DNA of 8,549 bases from an uncultured Carnobacterium sp. (GCA_937923125.1 CALALK010000215.1:1-8549); one strand, 5' to 3'. Shown: positions 1 to 7,376, counted from the stretch's first letter. Notes: generated by a model not told the origin, from the sequence alone. Numbers and translations: made by a program.

Positions 1-30
1 AAAAAGATAGACAGAAAATCTAATCTTTTT
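1..30 (+). terminator. Possible tail of an upstream intrinsic terminator
   Basis: The first 30 bases can form an A/T-rich hairpin. AAAAAGATAGA (1-11) pairs with TCT (19-21) and ATCTTTTT (23-30), with A22 bulged and a 7-nt loop. The right arm ends in five Ts. This would suit the end of a gene lying left of the window. The stem is weak and its full extent is cut by the window edge, so the call is tentative. Confidence 0.35.
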
Positions 31-67
31 GGGTGCACTTCATTAGTCGGTGGATATTTATTGTCTC

Positions 68-96
68 TACATTCGTGAAAAGAGCTATGTTATAAT
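68..96 (+). promoter_or_regulatory. Extended -10 promoter of the 453-aa gene
   Basis: A perfect TATAAT lies at 91-96 with the extended -10 dinucleotide TG at 88-89 (TGTTATAAT). No good -35 is visible at 17 nt; the hexamer there is TACATT (68-73). An extended -10 element tolerates a poor -35. Transcription would start near 103, giving a leader of about 30 nt. Confidence 0.6.
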
Positions 97-132
97 TGAA
101 GTATCAGCGATTAGCAAATGGGAGGAATATGA

Positions 133-1494
133 ATGGGATTATTCGATTTTTTATTTGGAAAGAAGAAACAGGATCCGAGTTTTACTCTTGGTGTTGTTAA
201 TTTTTTTAAGGGAGATGACAATCCTTCAGACTTAATGGTAGTGGGCTTTGTGAAGGGGTCCATCAAAGTAGGGGATGAAATTGTGGTAACGAACATGAGT
301 TGTGTAACGGAAACTCCTGTGAAAACAACCGTTTTATCACTTGAAGTTCGTGAAGGTAAGGTTCAAGAAGCTTCAGACACAATGGTGATGGTAAGAGTCC
401 AAGATGGGGCTAAACTTGATATTTATAAGGGGCGAGTGTTGCATTCGGAAAATGCTCCGGAGGAACAACGATATAATGCTTATATTGCTGCGCTGGGAAT
501 CGCTTTTGTGGATGAACAAGAGGGCAAACTTACTAAAGAGGATTGTGAAAAATTAGCGGCTTCAGATATTTCGGAGATTTGGCAATTATATTATAGAGTG
601 CATGCTGAAGAGGCTAAACGATTTGAAGCCAAACAGGTACTATTAAAGTATAAAAGACGAGAATTCTATAAACTGATTCGAGAAAAACTATTTTTATTAG
701 ATGATATTTATGTAGTGTATTCAGTAGAAACAGATGAACCTTATCTGTTTTCTCATGCATCAAAAGATGAGAAAGGCTCACTTTTTGTTTCAATGCCAAT
801 GGCTCAACTGATTCCAAGTTCGTATATCCATAATCTTAAAGAGATGTTTGGAAAAAATGAGAATTTTGATTTCAAACGAATTGATAATGGACCTGATAAG
901 GAAGGGATTCGTAATTTCATAAGGGACTTATTCATCTATGATGGAATACGTGGAATTCAATATTGTGGTGAAAAAACAACGATTCTTGCGGAACAACTAG
1001 TGGATTTTCCGCGGTATAAAGGGATGGATGAAATAGAAATACCTGTAACGAATCCGAATCTGATCCAGTGGTTATATTTGGCACGTCAATTGGGTAAACT
1101 GAATACGAAAGATAAAAAAACACTAAGCCAAATCTATTTATATGAGTATTATAAAGCTTTAAAAACAGCAAAATTGCTTGCGCCAATGAGGCTTCATGGA
1201 TATGACCAACTTCTTGAAGAGAACCCGCAAACGGACGTAGAACCCAATATTCCTTTTGATTTAGCAATGCAACCAGGACAAACGAAAGAGTTGACACTCC
1301 GAGTGTATACGGACTGGAAGAGACTTCGTAAGCACTATGGAGAAGATTGTAAAGCATTAATTGTGACGATTGATGAACAATTAGCGTTTCATGATGTCGT
1401 TATTAATCCGGGAGACCATCCGATGGCAGCTTCTACGATTACGGAAGAATGGTATAATGAAGTGGAGAGGAAAATGAGAAAAGCAACTTCTTGA
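133..1494 (+). CDS. Protein of unknown role with EF-Tu domain-II-like barrel and SseB-like modules
   Basis: The gene encodes 453 aa. ATG at 133 is preceded by GGGAGGA (120-126) at 6 nt; another ATG at 129 is out of frame. Seen: residues 15-105 are beta-rich and carry VKGSIKVGDEIVV followed by a VLSLEV strand, the pattern of domain II of translation GTPases, but there is no G domain (no P-loop or NKxD). Residues 335-445 resemble the N-terminal domain of SseB (enhanced serine sensitivity) proteins, with YTDWKRLRKHYGED and the VVINPGDHP stretch. Residues 185-290 may be a second, more divergent SseB-like unit. There is no signal peptide or membrane segment, so it is probably cytosolic. The gene is monocistronic, between its own promoter and its own terminator. 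The family matches are recalled from memory rather than searched, and I infer no catalytic activity. Confidence 0.85.
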   Translation: MGLFDFLFGKKKQDPSFTLGVVNFFKGDDNPSDLMVVGFVKGSIKVGDEIVVTNMSCVTETPVKTTVLSLEVREGKVQEASDTMVMVRVQDGAKLDIYKGRVLHSENAPEEQRYNAYIAALGIAFVDEQEGKLTKEDCEKLAASDISEIWQLYYRVHAEEAKRFEAKQVLLKYKRREFYKLIREKLFLLDDIYVVYSVETDEPYLFSHASKDEKGSLFVSMPMAQLIPSSYIHNLKEMFGKNENFDFKRIDNGPDKEGIRNFIRDLFIYDGIRGIQYCGEKTTILAEQLVDFPRYKGMDEIEIPVTNPNLIQWLYLARQLGKLNTKDKKTLSQIYLYEYYKALKTAKLLAPMRLHGYDQLLEENPQTDVEPNIPFDLAMQPGQTKELTLRVYTDWKRLRKHYGEDCKALIVTIDEQLAFHDVVINPGDHPMAASTITEEWYNEVERKMRKATS

Positions 1495-1508
1495 GTTGCT
1501 TTTTCTTT
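1479..1508 (+). terminator. Intrinsic terminator overlapping the stop codon of the 453-aa gene
   Basis: AAAAGCAACT (1479-1488) pairs with AGTTGCTTTT (1494-1503) over 10 bp with a 5-nt loop, and runs into TCTTTG. The TGA stop (1492-1494) lies in the loop and at the base of the right arm, so the last four sense codons form part of the terminator stem. Confidence 0.85.
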
Positions 1509-1620
1509 GTTTATAACACTGTTAACGTGCATAGCAGAAGGATTTTTTGATGAAAATTGAAGATAACTAGGGGAGAGCTAAAAATTTTTTCAAAAACGTT
1601 AGAATTTCTTAACTTTTCAG

Positions 1621-1649
1621 TTGATTTTTTCTGAGAAAAGCGCTATTAT
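1621..1649 (+). promoter_or_regulatory. Promoter of a predicted small RNA before queG
   Basis: TTGATT (1621-1626) and TATTAT (1644-1649) are separated by exactly 17 nt, a good sigma-70/SigA-type match. Transcription would start near 1656, just before a 36-nt hairpin and about 85 nt before the U-tract of an intrinsic terminator. Confidence 0.65.
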
Positions 1650-1655
1650 ACAAAT

Positions 1656-1749
1656 AATCTTTTGCTCTGTAATTCATTTTGCACGGCAAGAGATGTTCGA
1701 CTAACGTTAACTTTCGCAGTGTTTACACCGAAGGCTAGCGTTTTTTTTT
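1656..1749 (+). ncRNA. Predicted ~94-nt two-hairpin small RNA or terminated leader
   Basis: A promoter at 1621-1649 would start a transcript that ends at the terminator at 1703-1749. The 5' hairpin (1658-1693) pairs TCTTTTGCT with GGCAAGAGA (9 bp including G-U), then a C/C mismatch, then TGTAA with TTGCA, around a 6-nt loop TTCATT. A 9-nt linker leads to the terminator hairpin. I recognise no known family: it is not a T-box and has no preQ1 aptamer that I can see, although queG lies downstream. queG has a second promoter after the terminator, so this RNA may be independent of queG expression. Confidence 0.5.
1703..1749 (+). terminator. Strong intrinsic terminator ahead of queG
   Basis: AACGTTAACTTTCG (1703-1716) pairs with CGAAGGCTAGCGTT (1729-1742): 13 of 14 positions pair, including two G-U, with one A/C mismatch. 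The inner loop can form GTG/CAC (1719-1721 and 1726-1728). Nine Ts follow (1741-1749). It lies between two promoters, so it ends the short upstream transcript rather than queG mRNA. Confidence 0.8.
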
Positions 1750-1767
1750 ACTCAAAATTTAGACACT

Positions 1768-1795
1768 TTGTGATAAAAGAGAAGTATAGTACAAT
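1768..1795 (+). promoter_or_regulatory. Promoter of the queG-trmL operon
   Basis: TTGTGA (1768-1773) and TACAAT (1790-1795) are spaced by 16 nt. Transcription would start near 1802, leaving a leader of about 22 nt that holds the ribosome binding site. The promoter begins 18 nt after the U-tract of the upstream terminator. Confidence 0.6.
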
Positions 1796-1823
1796 AGATA
1801 GGAAGAAAGAGAGGAGGTTTTTG

Positions 1824-3032
1824 ATGGATACAGCAGTCTTAAAACAGAAAATTATCGCTAAAAGTAAAGAGCTTGGCATCGATAAGATTGGTTTTGCTTC
1901 TGCCGAGCCGTTTACGCACTTAGAAGAGAGCATGCGCCGTTCTAAAGAACTCGGCCATACGACAGGATTTGAGCATCCAGTGCTAGAAGAGCGTATTTAT
2001 CCTGAGAAAATCTTCGACACTCCAAAAACGATTATTTCCATTGCGCTGGCGTATCCGACACTTCCAAAGAATAAGCCGGAACGTGTGAAGGGAGAGCGTC
2101 GCGGGGCCTTTGCACGGGCTTCGTGGGGGGAGGATTATCACTTTATTCTCTCAAGACGCATGGAAGCACTGATTAACTACATCAAGGAAGAAGTTCAAGA
2201 CGAAGATTCTAGGTTTAAGCCGATGGTCGACACCGGTGAATTAATCGATGTGCGCGTGGCTGAACGTGCAGGGATTGGCTTTGTCGGCAAGAATGGACTT
2301 CTCATTACGAAGGAATTTGGCTCGTATGTCTACTTAGGGGAGCTGATTACGAATATCGAGTTTCCAACCGACGAAATGGTGGACTACGGATGCGGTGATT
2401 GTACGCGCTGTGTTGATTTCTGCCCAACCGGTGCGCTCCTGGGTGACGGACGTATGAATGCCATGCGTTGTTTGTCGTATCAGACGCAGACGAAGGGCTT
2501 TATGCCGCAAGAGTTTCGTAAAAAAATCGGGCATGTAATTTACGGCTGTGACATTTGCCAGCAAGTGTGTCCGTATAATAAGGGGAAAGATTTCCACTTG
2601 CATCCTGAAATGGAGCCATCCGTTGAGGAGACGCATCCGCTATTGAAGCCGCTCGTGACGATTTCGAACAAGGAATTCAAGGAGCGCTTTGGCAAAATGG
2701 CCGGATCGTGGCGTGGGAAGAAGCCGTTGCAGCGAAATGCGATTATCGCCCTGGCCAACTACCGCGATAAAACGGCGGTGCCACTCCTTCTTCGTGTCAT
2801 GAAAGAAGATATGCGTCCCGTGATGAAGGGAACCGCTGCATGGGCCGTTGCAGAAATCGTGAATGAGTCGAACGAAGAGATGATTCATTATTTTAACGAG
2901 CAAAAAGCAGCAGCGATGAAGAAACTCGAATCGCTCGAAAATCCGTCGAAGGAAGATATCGAGTTAGTTGAAGAATTAGACAAAGCAATTGTAGTTTTAC
3001 AAGAAAAATATAGAGAAGAGGCAACCAAATGA
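1824..3032 (+). CDS. queG: Epoxyqueuosine reductase QueG
   Basis: QueG reduces epoxyqueuosine to queuosine at wobble position 34 of tRNAs with GUN anticodons (Tyr, His, Asn, Asp), using cobalamin and two [4Fe-4S] clusters in the cytosol. The product has 402 aa. ATG at 1824 follows AGGAGG (1812-1817) by 6 nt; the frame stays open upstream to 1662, but that part has no binding site and covers the promoter. Seen: VDTGE (135-139) with the probable catalytic Asp136, [13 protein letters not shown] (146-158), ferredoxin-like cysteines C190, C193, C196 and C200 ([12 protein letters not shown]), C216, and C242, C245 and C249 ([11 protein letters not shown]). Residues 300-347 look like the HEAT-type repeats of the family. 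The last ~50 residues form a charged, probably helical tail, making it slightly longer than the Bacillus protein. The stop overlaps trmL as ATGA, so the two are translationally coupled. Confidence 0.96.
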   Translation: MDTAVLKQKIIAKSKELGIDKIGFASAEPFTHLEESMRRSKELGHTTGFEHPVLEERIYPEKIFDTPKTIISIALAYPTLPKNKPERVKGERRGAFARASWGEDYHFILSRRMEALINYIKEEVQDEDSRFKPMVDTGELIDVRVAERAGIGFVGKNGLLITKEFGSYVYLGELITNIEFPTDEMVDYGCGDCTRCVDFCPTGALLGDGRMNAMRCLSYQTQTKGFMPQEFRKKIGHVIYGCDICQQVCPYNKGKDFHLHPEMEPSVEETHPLLKPLVTISNKEFKERFGKMAGSWRGKKPLQRNAIIALANYRDKTAVPLLLRVMKEDMRPVMKGTAAWAVAEIVNESNEEMIHYFNEQKAAAMKKLESLENPSKEDIELVEELDKAIVVLQEKYREEATK

Positions 3033-3538
3033 CGGTGAATCATATCGTATTATTTGAACCACAAATCCCAGCCAATACTGGGAATATCGCAAGAACCTGT
3101 GCGGCGACGAATTCGCCACTGCACCTGATTGAACCGCTTGGATTCTCGACAGATGACAAGCACTTAAAACGCGCGGGGCTTGATTATTGGCATGATGTCG
3201 ATATTACATATCACAAATCCCTCGAAGCGTTCTTAGAGTATTTAGGAGAACGTCCATTATATTTAATTACAAAATTCGCCAACCATACTTATGATGAGGT
3301 GGATTTAGCCCGTGATGAGGAACAATTCTTCATGTTCGGGAAAGAAACAACCGGTCTTCCTGAAGAGTTTATGCGCGAAAACGAAGAGAAATGCTTGCGT
3401 CTTCCGATGAACGATACGCATGTGCGGTCATTGAACTTATCGAATACGGCAGCGATTGTCGTGTACGAAGCGCTTCGTCAACAACGTTTTGCAGGGCTTG
3501 AACTCGTACACACGTATGACCATGATAAATTGAAGTAG
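3029..3538 (+). CDS. trmL: tRNA (cytidine(34)-2'-O)-methyltransferase TrmL
   Basis: TrmL is a SPOUT-family, SAM-dependent enzyme that 2'-O-methylates wobble nucleotide 34 of the two tRNA-Leu species with CAA and UAA anticodons (CspR/YibK family). The 169-aa length is normal. Seen: motif 1 [13 protein letters not shown] (16-28), motif 2 FGKETTGLP (103-111), and the knot-forming motif 3 [20 protein letters not shown] (132-151). ATG at 3029 overlaps the queG stop by 4 nt, with AAGAGG (3016-3021) inside queG as ribosome binding site. Pairing with queG puts two position-34 tRNA modification enzymes in one operon. Confidence 0.95.
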   Translation: MTVNHIVLFEPQIPANTGNIARTCAATNSPLHLIEPLGFSTDDKHLKRAGLDYWHDVDITYHKSLEAFLEYLGERPLYLITKFANHTYDEVDLARDEEQFFMFGKETTGLPEEFMRENEEKCLRLPMNDTHVRSLNLSNTAAIVVYEALRQQRFAGLELVHTYDHDKLK

Positions 3539-3547
3539 GTGACAGGA

Positions 3548-3703
3548 ATGAATCAAAACTTATATCAATGTATTGTTTACGCCATTTGTGCGATTGCGTT
3601 TGTGATTTTAGCGTTCGTTTCGAAGCCCCTCTATGGAATCGTTGCGGTATTATTTGCCATTTCATCAGTGGTCAATGGGGTTCGTTATTTCAAAGAGAAG
3701 TAA
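3548..3703 (+). CDS. 51-aa small membrane protein with two helices
   Basis: This short ORF starts at ATG 3548, 9 nt after the trmL stop. AGGTGA (3537-3542) overlaps that stop and acts as ribosome binding site; an in-frame GTG at 3539 is less likely. The product has two hydrophobic stretches, about residues 5-24 and 28-48, joined by a short SKP turn and followed by the basic tail RYFKEK. It should be an integral membrane hairpin. I do not recognise a family and no function is visible. Spacing and strand make it the last gene of the queG-trmL operon. It ends 2 nt before the -35 of the argS promoter, with no terminator between, so operon transcription should run into the argS T-box leader. Confidence 0.7.
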   Translation: MNQNLYQCIVYAICAIAFVILAFVSKPLYGIVAVLFAISSVVNGVRYFKEK

Positions 3704-3705
3704 AA

Positions 3706-3734
3706 TTGCAAAATGATGCTAGTTATGATACAGT
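3706..3734 (+). promoter_or_regulatory. Promoter of the argS T-box leader
   Basis: TTGCAA (3706-3711) and TACAGT (3729-3734) are spaced by 17 nt, with the extended -10 TG at 3726-3727. Transcription would start near 3741, about 285 nt before the argS start codon. Confidence 0.55.
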
Positions 3735-3740
3735 GGATGA

Positions 3741-3980
3741 CAGTTAAATAGCAAAATTGATGAAAAAGAGAGTAGTTTTTAACCGAATGTATTAGCGAGT
3801 TGGAAGGGTGAAAGCCAACCATTCATTAAAAATGAACCGCACTTTTGAAATGATTATTTGAAATGTAGGATAATCCGGATTCGCCGTTACCGAGTAAAGT
3901 GGCTCAATTTGAGCAAGCAGAGTGGTACCACGGGAATTCTCGTCTCTATATGACTGTCGTCGTATAGGGATTTTTTTGTG
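3741..3980 (+). promoter_or_regulatory. Arg-specific T-box leader of argS
   Basis: This is a tRNA-sensing riboswitch: uncharged tRNA-Arg stabilises the antiterminator and lets transcription reach argS. In Stem I, AGTA (3771-3774) faces GAA (3834-3836) as the loop-E motif. The upper helix pairs TTTTTAA (3776-3782) with TTAAAAA (3826-3832) and GAATG (3785-3789) with CATTC (3820-3824). The distal T-loop elements are AGCGAG (3794-3799) and GGTGAAAG (3807-3814). The specifier is CGC (3838-3840), an Arg codon, in the context GAA-C-CGC-A. The T-box core is AGAGTGGTACCACGG (3919-3933), with the acceptor-binding TGGT at 3923-3926. The terminator follows at 3943-3977. Confidence 0.93.
3943..3977 (+). 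terminator. Regulated terminator of the argS T-box
   Basis: TCTCTATATGAC (3943-3954) pairs with GTCGTATAGGGA (3959-3970) over 12 bp including G-U pairs, with loop TGTC and seven Ts (3971-3977). It lies directly downstream of the antiterminator bulge and would form when tRNA-Arg is charged. It would also stop read-through from the queG operon. Confidence 0.9.
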
Positions 3981-4025
3981 TAAATGGATATCCGAGTATA
4001 AAAACCAAAGAAAAGGAGAACAAAG

Positions 4026-5717
4026 ATGAATTATAAGAAAATTGTTGCAGAACAAATCGCAAAAACAGTCGGCGAGCATTTAAGCGTTGACGAAATCGTA
4101 TCAATGATTGAAGTGCCTAAATACGCAAACCAAGGGGACCTCGCTTTCCCTGCATTTACACTTGCAAAAGTATTACGTAAAGCTCCACAAGCCATCGCGA
4201 CAGAAATCGTGGAAGCCGTTAGCGATAAGCACATCGAACGTGCAGAAGCAATGGGACCATACGCGAACTTCTTCTTAGAACGTAGCGCTTTTGCCGATGA
4301 AGTCTTAAAAGAAGTCTTAGAACTTGGCGAACATTACGGGGACTGGGATTACGGTCAAGGACGTAAAGTCGTGATCGATATGTCTTCACCAAATATCGCA
4401 AAACCAATGTCAATGGGACATTTACGTTCAACAGTGATTGGGAACGCGATTGCGAACCTTGAGAAAAAAGTGGGCTATGAGCCAATTCGTATCAACCACT
4501 TAGGAGACTGGGGAACACAATTCGGGAAATTGATTGAAGCGTACAAATTATGGGGAAGCGAAGAGCTTGTAAAAGCAGATCCAATCGCAGAACTCATTAA
4601 ATTATATGTTCGTTTCCATGAAGAAGCTGAACTAGACCCAACACTAGATGACAAAGGCCGTGCATGGTTCAAGAAACTAGAAGATGGAGACCCAGAAGCG
4701 GTTCGTCTATGGGAATGGTTCAGAAGTGAATCCTTGAAAGAATTCAACCGCGTGTATGACTTATTAGGTGTGACTTTTGATTCATACAATGGTGAAGCAT
4801 TCTATAACGACAAGATGGACGTTGTGGTGGATATGCTTGAAGAAGCGAACTTACTAAAAGTGGATAATGGTGCCACAATCGTAGACCTTGAGAAATATGA
4901 TTTACCACCAGCGTTAATTAAAAAATCAGACGGCGCAACATTATACATGACACGTGACTTAGCAGCCGCAAACTACCGTAAGAATACTTACGATTTTGCA
5001 AAATGTATTTACGTGGTAGGGATGGAACAATCAAACCACTTCAAACAATTAAAAGCAGTCTTAAAAGAATTAAACTTACCTTGGTCTGAAGATATCGTGC
5101 ATATTCCATTCGGACTAATCACATTGAACGGTAAGAAATTATCGACACGTAAAGGAAAAATCATCCTTCTTGAAGGCGTGTTAAAAGAAGCGACAGAACT
5201 TGCTTTGAAACAAATCGAAGCAAAAAATCCATCGCTTGAAAACAAAGAAGCAGTAGCTCACGCTGTTGGGGTGGGTGCGGTTATTTTCCACGACTTGAAG
5301 AACGACCGTACAAACAACTTCGACTTTGCGCTTGAAGAAGTCGTACAATTCGAAGGAGAAACAGGGCCATACGTACAATATACACATGCTCGTGCGATGA
5401 GTATTTTACGTAAAGCCAACCATACTGTCGATACAAAAGAGGCATTCTCATTAACAGACGATGATGCGTGGGAAGTATTGAAACTCATCGAAAACTATCC
5501 AAACGTTGTCCGCTTTGCTGAAGAAAAATGCGAACCATCAGCAATTGCAAAATTCGTTATCAACTTAGCACAAGCGTTCAATAAATATTACGCACATACA
5601 AAAGTACTCGTTGAAGATGAAGCCTTCAACAGCCGTATCGCTTTAGTACAAACAACAGCAAGCATCCTAAAACAAGGCTTAGCGCTTCTTGGCGTAGCTG
5701 CTCCAGATGAAATGTAG
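4026..5717 (+). CDS. argS: Arginyl-tRNA synthetase
   Basis: This class I aminoacyl-tRNA synthetase attaches arginine to tRNA-Arg; ArgRS needs the tRNA bound for amino acid activation. The product has 563 aa, full length for the family. ATG at 4026 follows AAGGAG (4013-4018) at 7 nt. Seen: an N-terminal Add1-type domain (about 1-110) with [12 protein letters not shown]; the HIGH region [17 protein letters not shown] (120-136), in which the first His is Ser129; [14 protein letters not shown] (156-169); the KMSKS-equivalent KLSTRKG (371-377); and [10 protein letters not shown] (447-456), which opens the DALR anticodon-binding domain running to the C-terminus. The gene stands alone behind its own T-box. 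Another promoter begins 3 nt after the stop, and I see no terminator between argS and the tyrS leader. Confidence 0.97.
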   Translation: MNYKKIVAEQIAKTVGEHLSVDEIVSMIEVPKYANQGDLAFPAFTLAKVLRKAPQAIATEIVEAVSDKHIERAEAMGPYANFFLERSAFADEVLKEVLELGEHYGDWDYGQGRKVVIDMSSPNIAKPMSMGHLRSTVIGNAIANLEKKVGYEPIRINHLGDWGTQFGKLIEAYKLWGSEELVKADPIAELIKLYVRFHEEAELDPTLDDKGRAWFKKLEDGDPEAVRLWEWFRSESLKEFNRVYDLLGVTFDSYNGEAFYNDKMDVVVDMLEEANLLKVDNGATIVDLEKYDLPPALIKKSDGATLYMTRDLAAANYRKNTYDFAKCIYVVGMEQSNHFKQLKAVLKELNLPWSEDIVHIPFGLITLNGKKLSTRKGKIILLEGVLKEATELALKQIEAKNPSLENKEAVAHAVGVGAVIFHDLKNDRTNNFDFALEEVVQFEGETGPYVQYTHARAMSILRKANHTVDTKEAFSLTDDDAWEVLKLIENYPNVVRFAEEKCEPSAIAKFVINLAQAFNKYYAHTKVLVEDEAFNSRIALVQTTASILKQGLALLGVAAPDEM

Positions 5718-5720
5718 TCA

Positions 5721-5749
5721 TTGACATCAAGTAGGATAAGCCGTATACT
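5721..5749 (+). promoter_or_regulatory. Promoter of the tyrS T-box leader
   Basis: A perfect -35 TTGACA (5721-5726) lies 17 nt from TATACT (5744-5749). This is the best consensus promoter in the window. Transcription would start near 5756. Confidence 0.85.
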
Positions 5750-5755
5750 AAATGC

Positions 5756-5990
5756 ACATATAGAAGCAATGAACAAGCGCAGTAGTGGTTGTCCACGGGA
5801 GAAAGAAGAGAATTGTCGGTTGGTGCAAGACAATCCCCCACATCCGCGAAGTACACTTGGGAGCTATCCGTCAGGACGTCTCATCCGCGATAAGGATGCT
5901 CGAGTGGATGATGCCTGGCATCGTCAACAAGGGTGGTAACACGGTGAAAATCGTCCCTAATAGTCTTTTTGGCTATTAGGGATTTTTTAT
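5756..5990 (+). promoter_or_regulatory. Tyr-specific T-box leader of tyrS
   Basis: This tRNA-Tyr-sensing riboswitch controls tyrS by antitermination. Stem I shows the loop-E strands AGTA (5781-5784) and GAA (5848-5850). The specifier is TAC (5852-5854), a Tyr codon, in the context GAA-G-TAC-A, the same layout as the argS leader upstream. The distal elements are AGAGA (5807-5811) and GGTGCAAG (5822-5829). The T-box core is AAGGGTGGTAACACGG (5929-5944), with the acceptor-binding TGGT at 5934-5937, which fits a tRNA discriminator A. The terminator is at 5954-5988. Confidence 0.95.
5954..5988 (+). terminator. Regulated terminator of the tyrS T-box
   Basis: TCCCTAATAG (5954-5963) pairs perfectly with CTATTAGGGA (5973-5982) over 10 bp with a 9-nt T-rich loop, followed by six Ts (5983-5988). 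Confidence 0.92.
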
Positions 5991-6016
5991 TTACAAGAAA
6001 GAAGGGAAGAAACAAG

Positions 6017-7282
6017 ATGAACATTATCGATGATTTAGAATGGCGCGGCGCCATCAACCAAATGACAGATGAAGAAGGCTTACGTGCCTTAACAAGCGAA
6101 AAGGCTGTATCGCTCTACTGTGGGGTAGACCCAACTGGAGACAGCATGCACATTGGACACTTAATTCCATTTATGATTCTTCGTCGTTTCCAATTAGCAG
6201 GACATAAACCAGTTATCTTGATTGGTGGAGCAACAGGTTCTATCGGAGATCCAAGTGGTCGTACAAGCGAACGTGTGCTTCAATCAATGGAACAAGTTCA
6301 ACATAATGTTGAAAAATTAACAGCGCAAATGAAGAAATTATTCTTCACAACAGATGAAGACCAAGCAACATTACGCCTTGTAAACAACTACGATTGGACA
6401 AAAGATTTATCATTATTAGACTTCTTACGTGACTACGGGAAGCATTTCAACTTGAACACAATGCTTGCTAAAGACGTGGTCGCAAGCCGTCTAGAAGTGG
6501 GAATTTCATTTACAGAATTCTCATACCAAATCCTACAATCAATGGACTTCTTGCATTTATTCAAGACAGAAGACGTGCAAGTTCAAATCGGTGGTGCGGA
6601 CCAATGGGGGAACATCACTTCAGGGCTTGAGTTAATCCGTAAAGTAGAAGGCGCAGAGTCTCGTGCATACGGTCTAACCATTCCATTGATGTTAAAATCA
6701 GACGGTACAAAATTCGGAAAATCAGCTGGTGGCGCTGTATGGCTCGACCCTGAAAAGACAACTCCATACGAATTCTACCAATTCTGGTTAAACCAAGATG
6801 ACCGCGACGTGATTAAATACATCAAGTACTTCACATTCCTAGAACGCGAAGAAATCGAAGCGCTCGAAGAAAAAGTGGCGACAGAACCACATAAACGTGA
6901 AGCACAAATCCGCCTTGCTGAAGAAGTGACTCGCTTCGTTCACGGCGAAAAAGCCCTAGAAGACGCGAAGAAAATTACAAACGCGCTCTTCACAGGAAAC
7001 GTACAACAATTAACAGCCGACGAAATCGAACAAGGCTTCAAAAACATGCCAACATTTGAAAGTTCAAAAGAAAGCCAAAACTTAGCAACTTGGCTTGTTG
7101 ACCTTGGCATCGAACCATCAAGAAGACAATCACGCGAAGACATTCAAAACGGCGCGATTTCAATCAACGGTGAAAAAGTAACCGACCTCGAATTCGAATG
7201 GACGAAAGAACAATCCTTCGAAGAACGCTTCGTCATCGTCCGCCGCGGTAAGAAAAAATACTTCTTAGTGGTGTTGAAATAA
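6017..7282 (+). CDS. tyrS: Tyrosyl-tRNA synthetase
   Basis: This class I synthetase (TyrS type, a homodimer in the family) charges tRNA-Tyr. The product has 421 aa, about the length of Bacillus TyrRS. ATG at 6017 follows AAGGGA (6002-6007) at 9 nt; the frame is open back to 5969, but that part overlaps the T-box terminator. Seen: HIGH at 45-48, GDPSGRT (77-83), KFGKS (232-236) in the KMSKS position, and an S4-type C-terminal RNA-binding domain (about 355-421) with SRRQSREDIQNGAISING. Residues matching the Geobacillus active site are present: Tyr34, Asp38, Thr40 and Asp78 at the same numbers, and Tyr170, Gln174, Asp177 and Gln196 shifted by one. It is regulated by the upstream Tyr T-box and ends before a strong terminator. 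Confidence 0.97.
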   Translation: MNIIDDLEWRGAINQMTDEEGLRALTSEKAVSLYCGVDPTGDSMHIGHLIPFMILRRFQLAGHKPVILIGGATGSIGDPSGRTSERVLQSMEQVQHNVEKLTAQMKKLFFTTDEDQATLRLVNNYDWTKDLSLLDFLRDYGKHFNLNTMLAKDVVASRLEVGISFTEFSYQILQSMDFLHLFKTEDVQVQIGGADQWGNITSGLELIRKVEGAESRAYGLTIPLMLKSDGTKFGKSAGGAVWLDPEKTTPYEFYQFWLNQDDRDVIKYIKYFTFLEREEIEALEEKVATEPHKREAQIRLAEEVTRFVHGEKALEDAKKITNALFTGNVQQLTADEIEQGFKNMPTFESSKESQNLATWLVDLGIEPSRRQSREDIQNGAISINGEKVTDLEFEWTKEQSFEERFVIVRRGKKKYFLVVLK

Positions 7283-7295
7283 TAAAGCGACAGAT

Positions 7296-7323
7296 GATTC
7301 TTGCGAATCCTTACGGGAGTAAG
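7296..7323 (+). repeat. Two abutting 5-bp hairpins after tyrS
   Basis: GATTC (7296-7300) pairs with GAATC (7305-7309) around TTGC. It is followed without a spacer by CTTAC (7310-7314) pairing with GTAAG (7319-7323) around GGGA, a GNRA-type tetraloop. They lie in the tyrS 3' untranslated region, 13 nt after the stop and just before the terminator. Their role is unknown. Confidence 0.45.
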
Positions 7324-7333
7324 ACAAAAGCTA

Positions 7334-7367
7334 AAAATGGACTCACAGTGTGAGTCCATTTTCTTTT
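7334..7367 (+). terminator. Bidirectional intrinsic terminator after tyrS
   Basis: AAAATGGACTCAC (7334-7346) pairs perfectly with GTGAGTCCATTTT (7350-7362) over 13 bp with a 3-nt loop, followed by CTTTT. Five As at 7333-7337 give the minus strand a T-run as well, so it could end transcripts from either side. Confidence 0.92.
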
Positions 7368-7376
7368 AGTGGTTTC

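Noticed and set aside
1550..1570. ATG with AGAAGGA upstream, reading MKIEDN and a stop
   Set aside because: Six codons, with nothing to suggest a functional leader peptide, and it lies upstream of the promoter at 1621.
1515..1724. Inverted copies of ACGTTAAC...AGTGTT at 1515-1528 and 1704-1724
   Set aside because: One copy has a 6-nt insertion, flanks do not match, and the second is explained by the terminator hairpin; probably chance.
1656..1749. preQ1 riboswitch before queG
   Set aside because: No compact preQ1-I or preQ1-II pseudoknot signature is visible, and queG appears to be transcribed from a promoter downstream of the terminator.
1662..1823. In-frame upstream extension of queG by 54 codons
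   Set aside because: The extension runs through a terminator and the queG promoter and has no binding site; ATG 1824 has AGGAGG at ideal spacing and gives the family length.
5721..5979. Two short + strand open frames between argS and tyrS
   Set aside because: They fall entirely within the Tyr T-box promoter and leader, whose conserved RNA elements explain the sequence.
5969..6016. In-frame upstream extension of tyrS by 16 codons
   Set aside because: It lies within the T-box terminator hairpin and U-tract; ATG 6017 gives exact correspondence of active-site residues with known TyrRS numbering.
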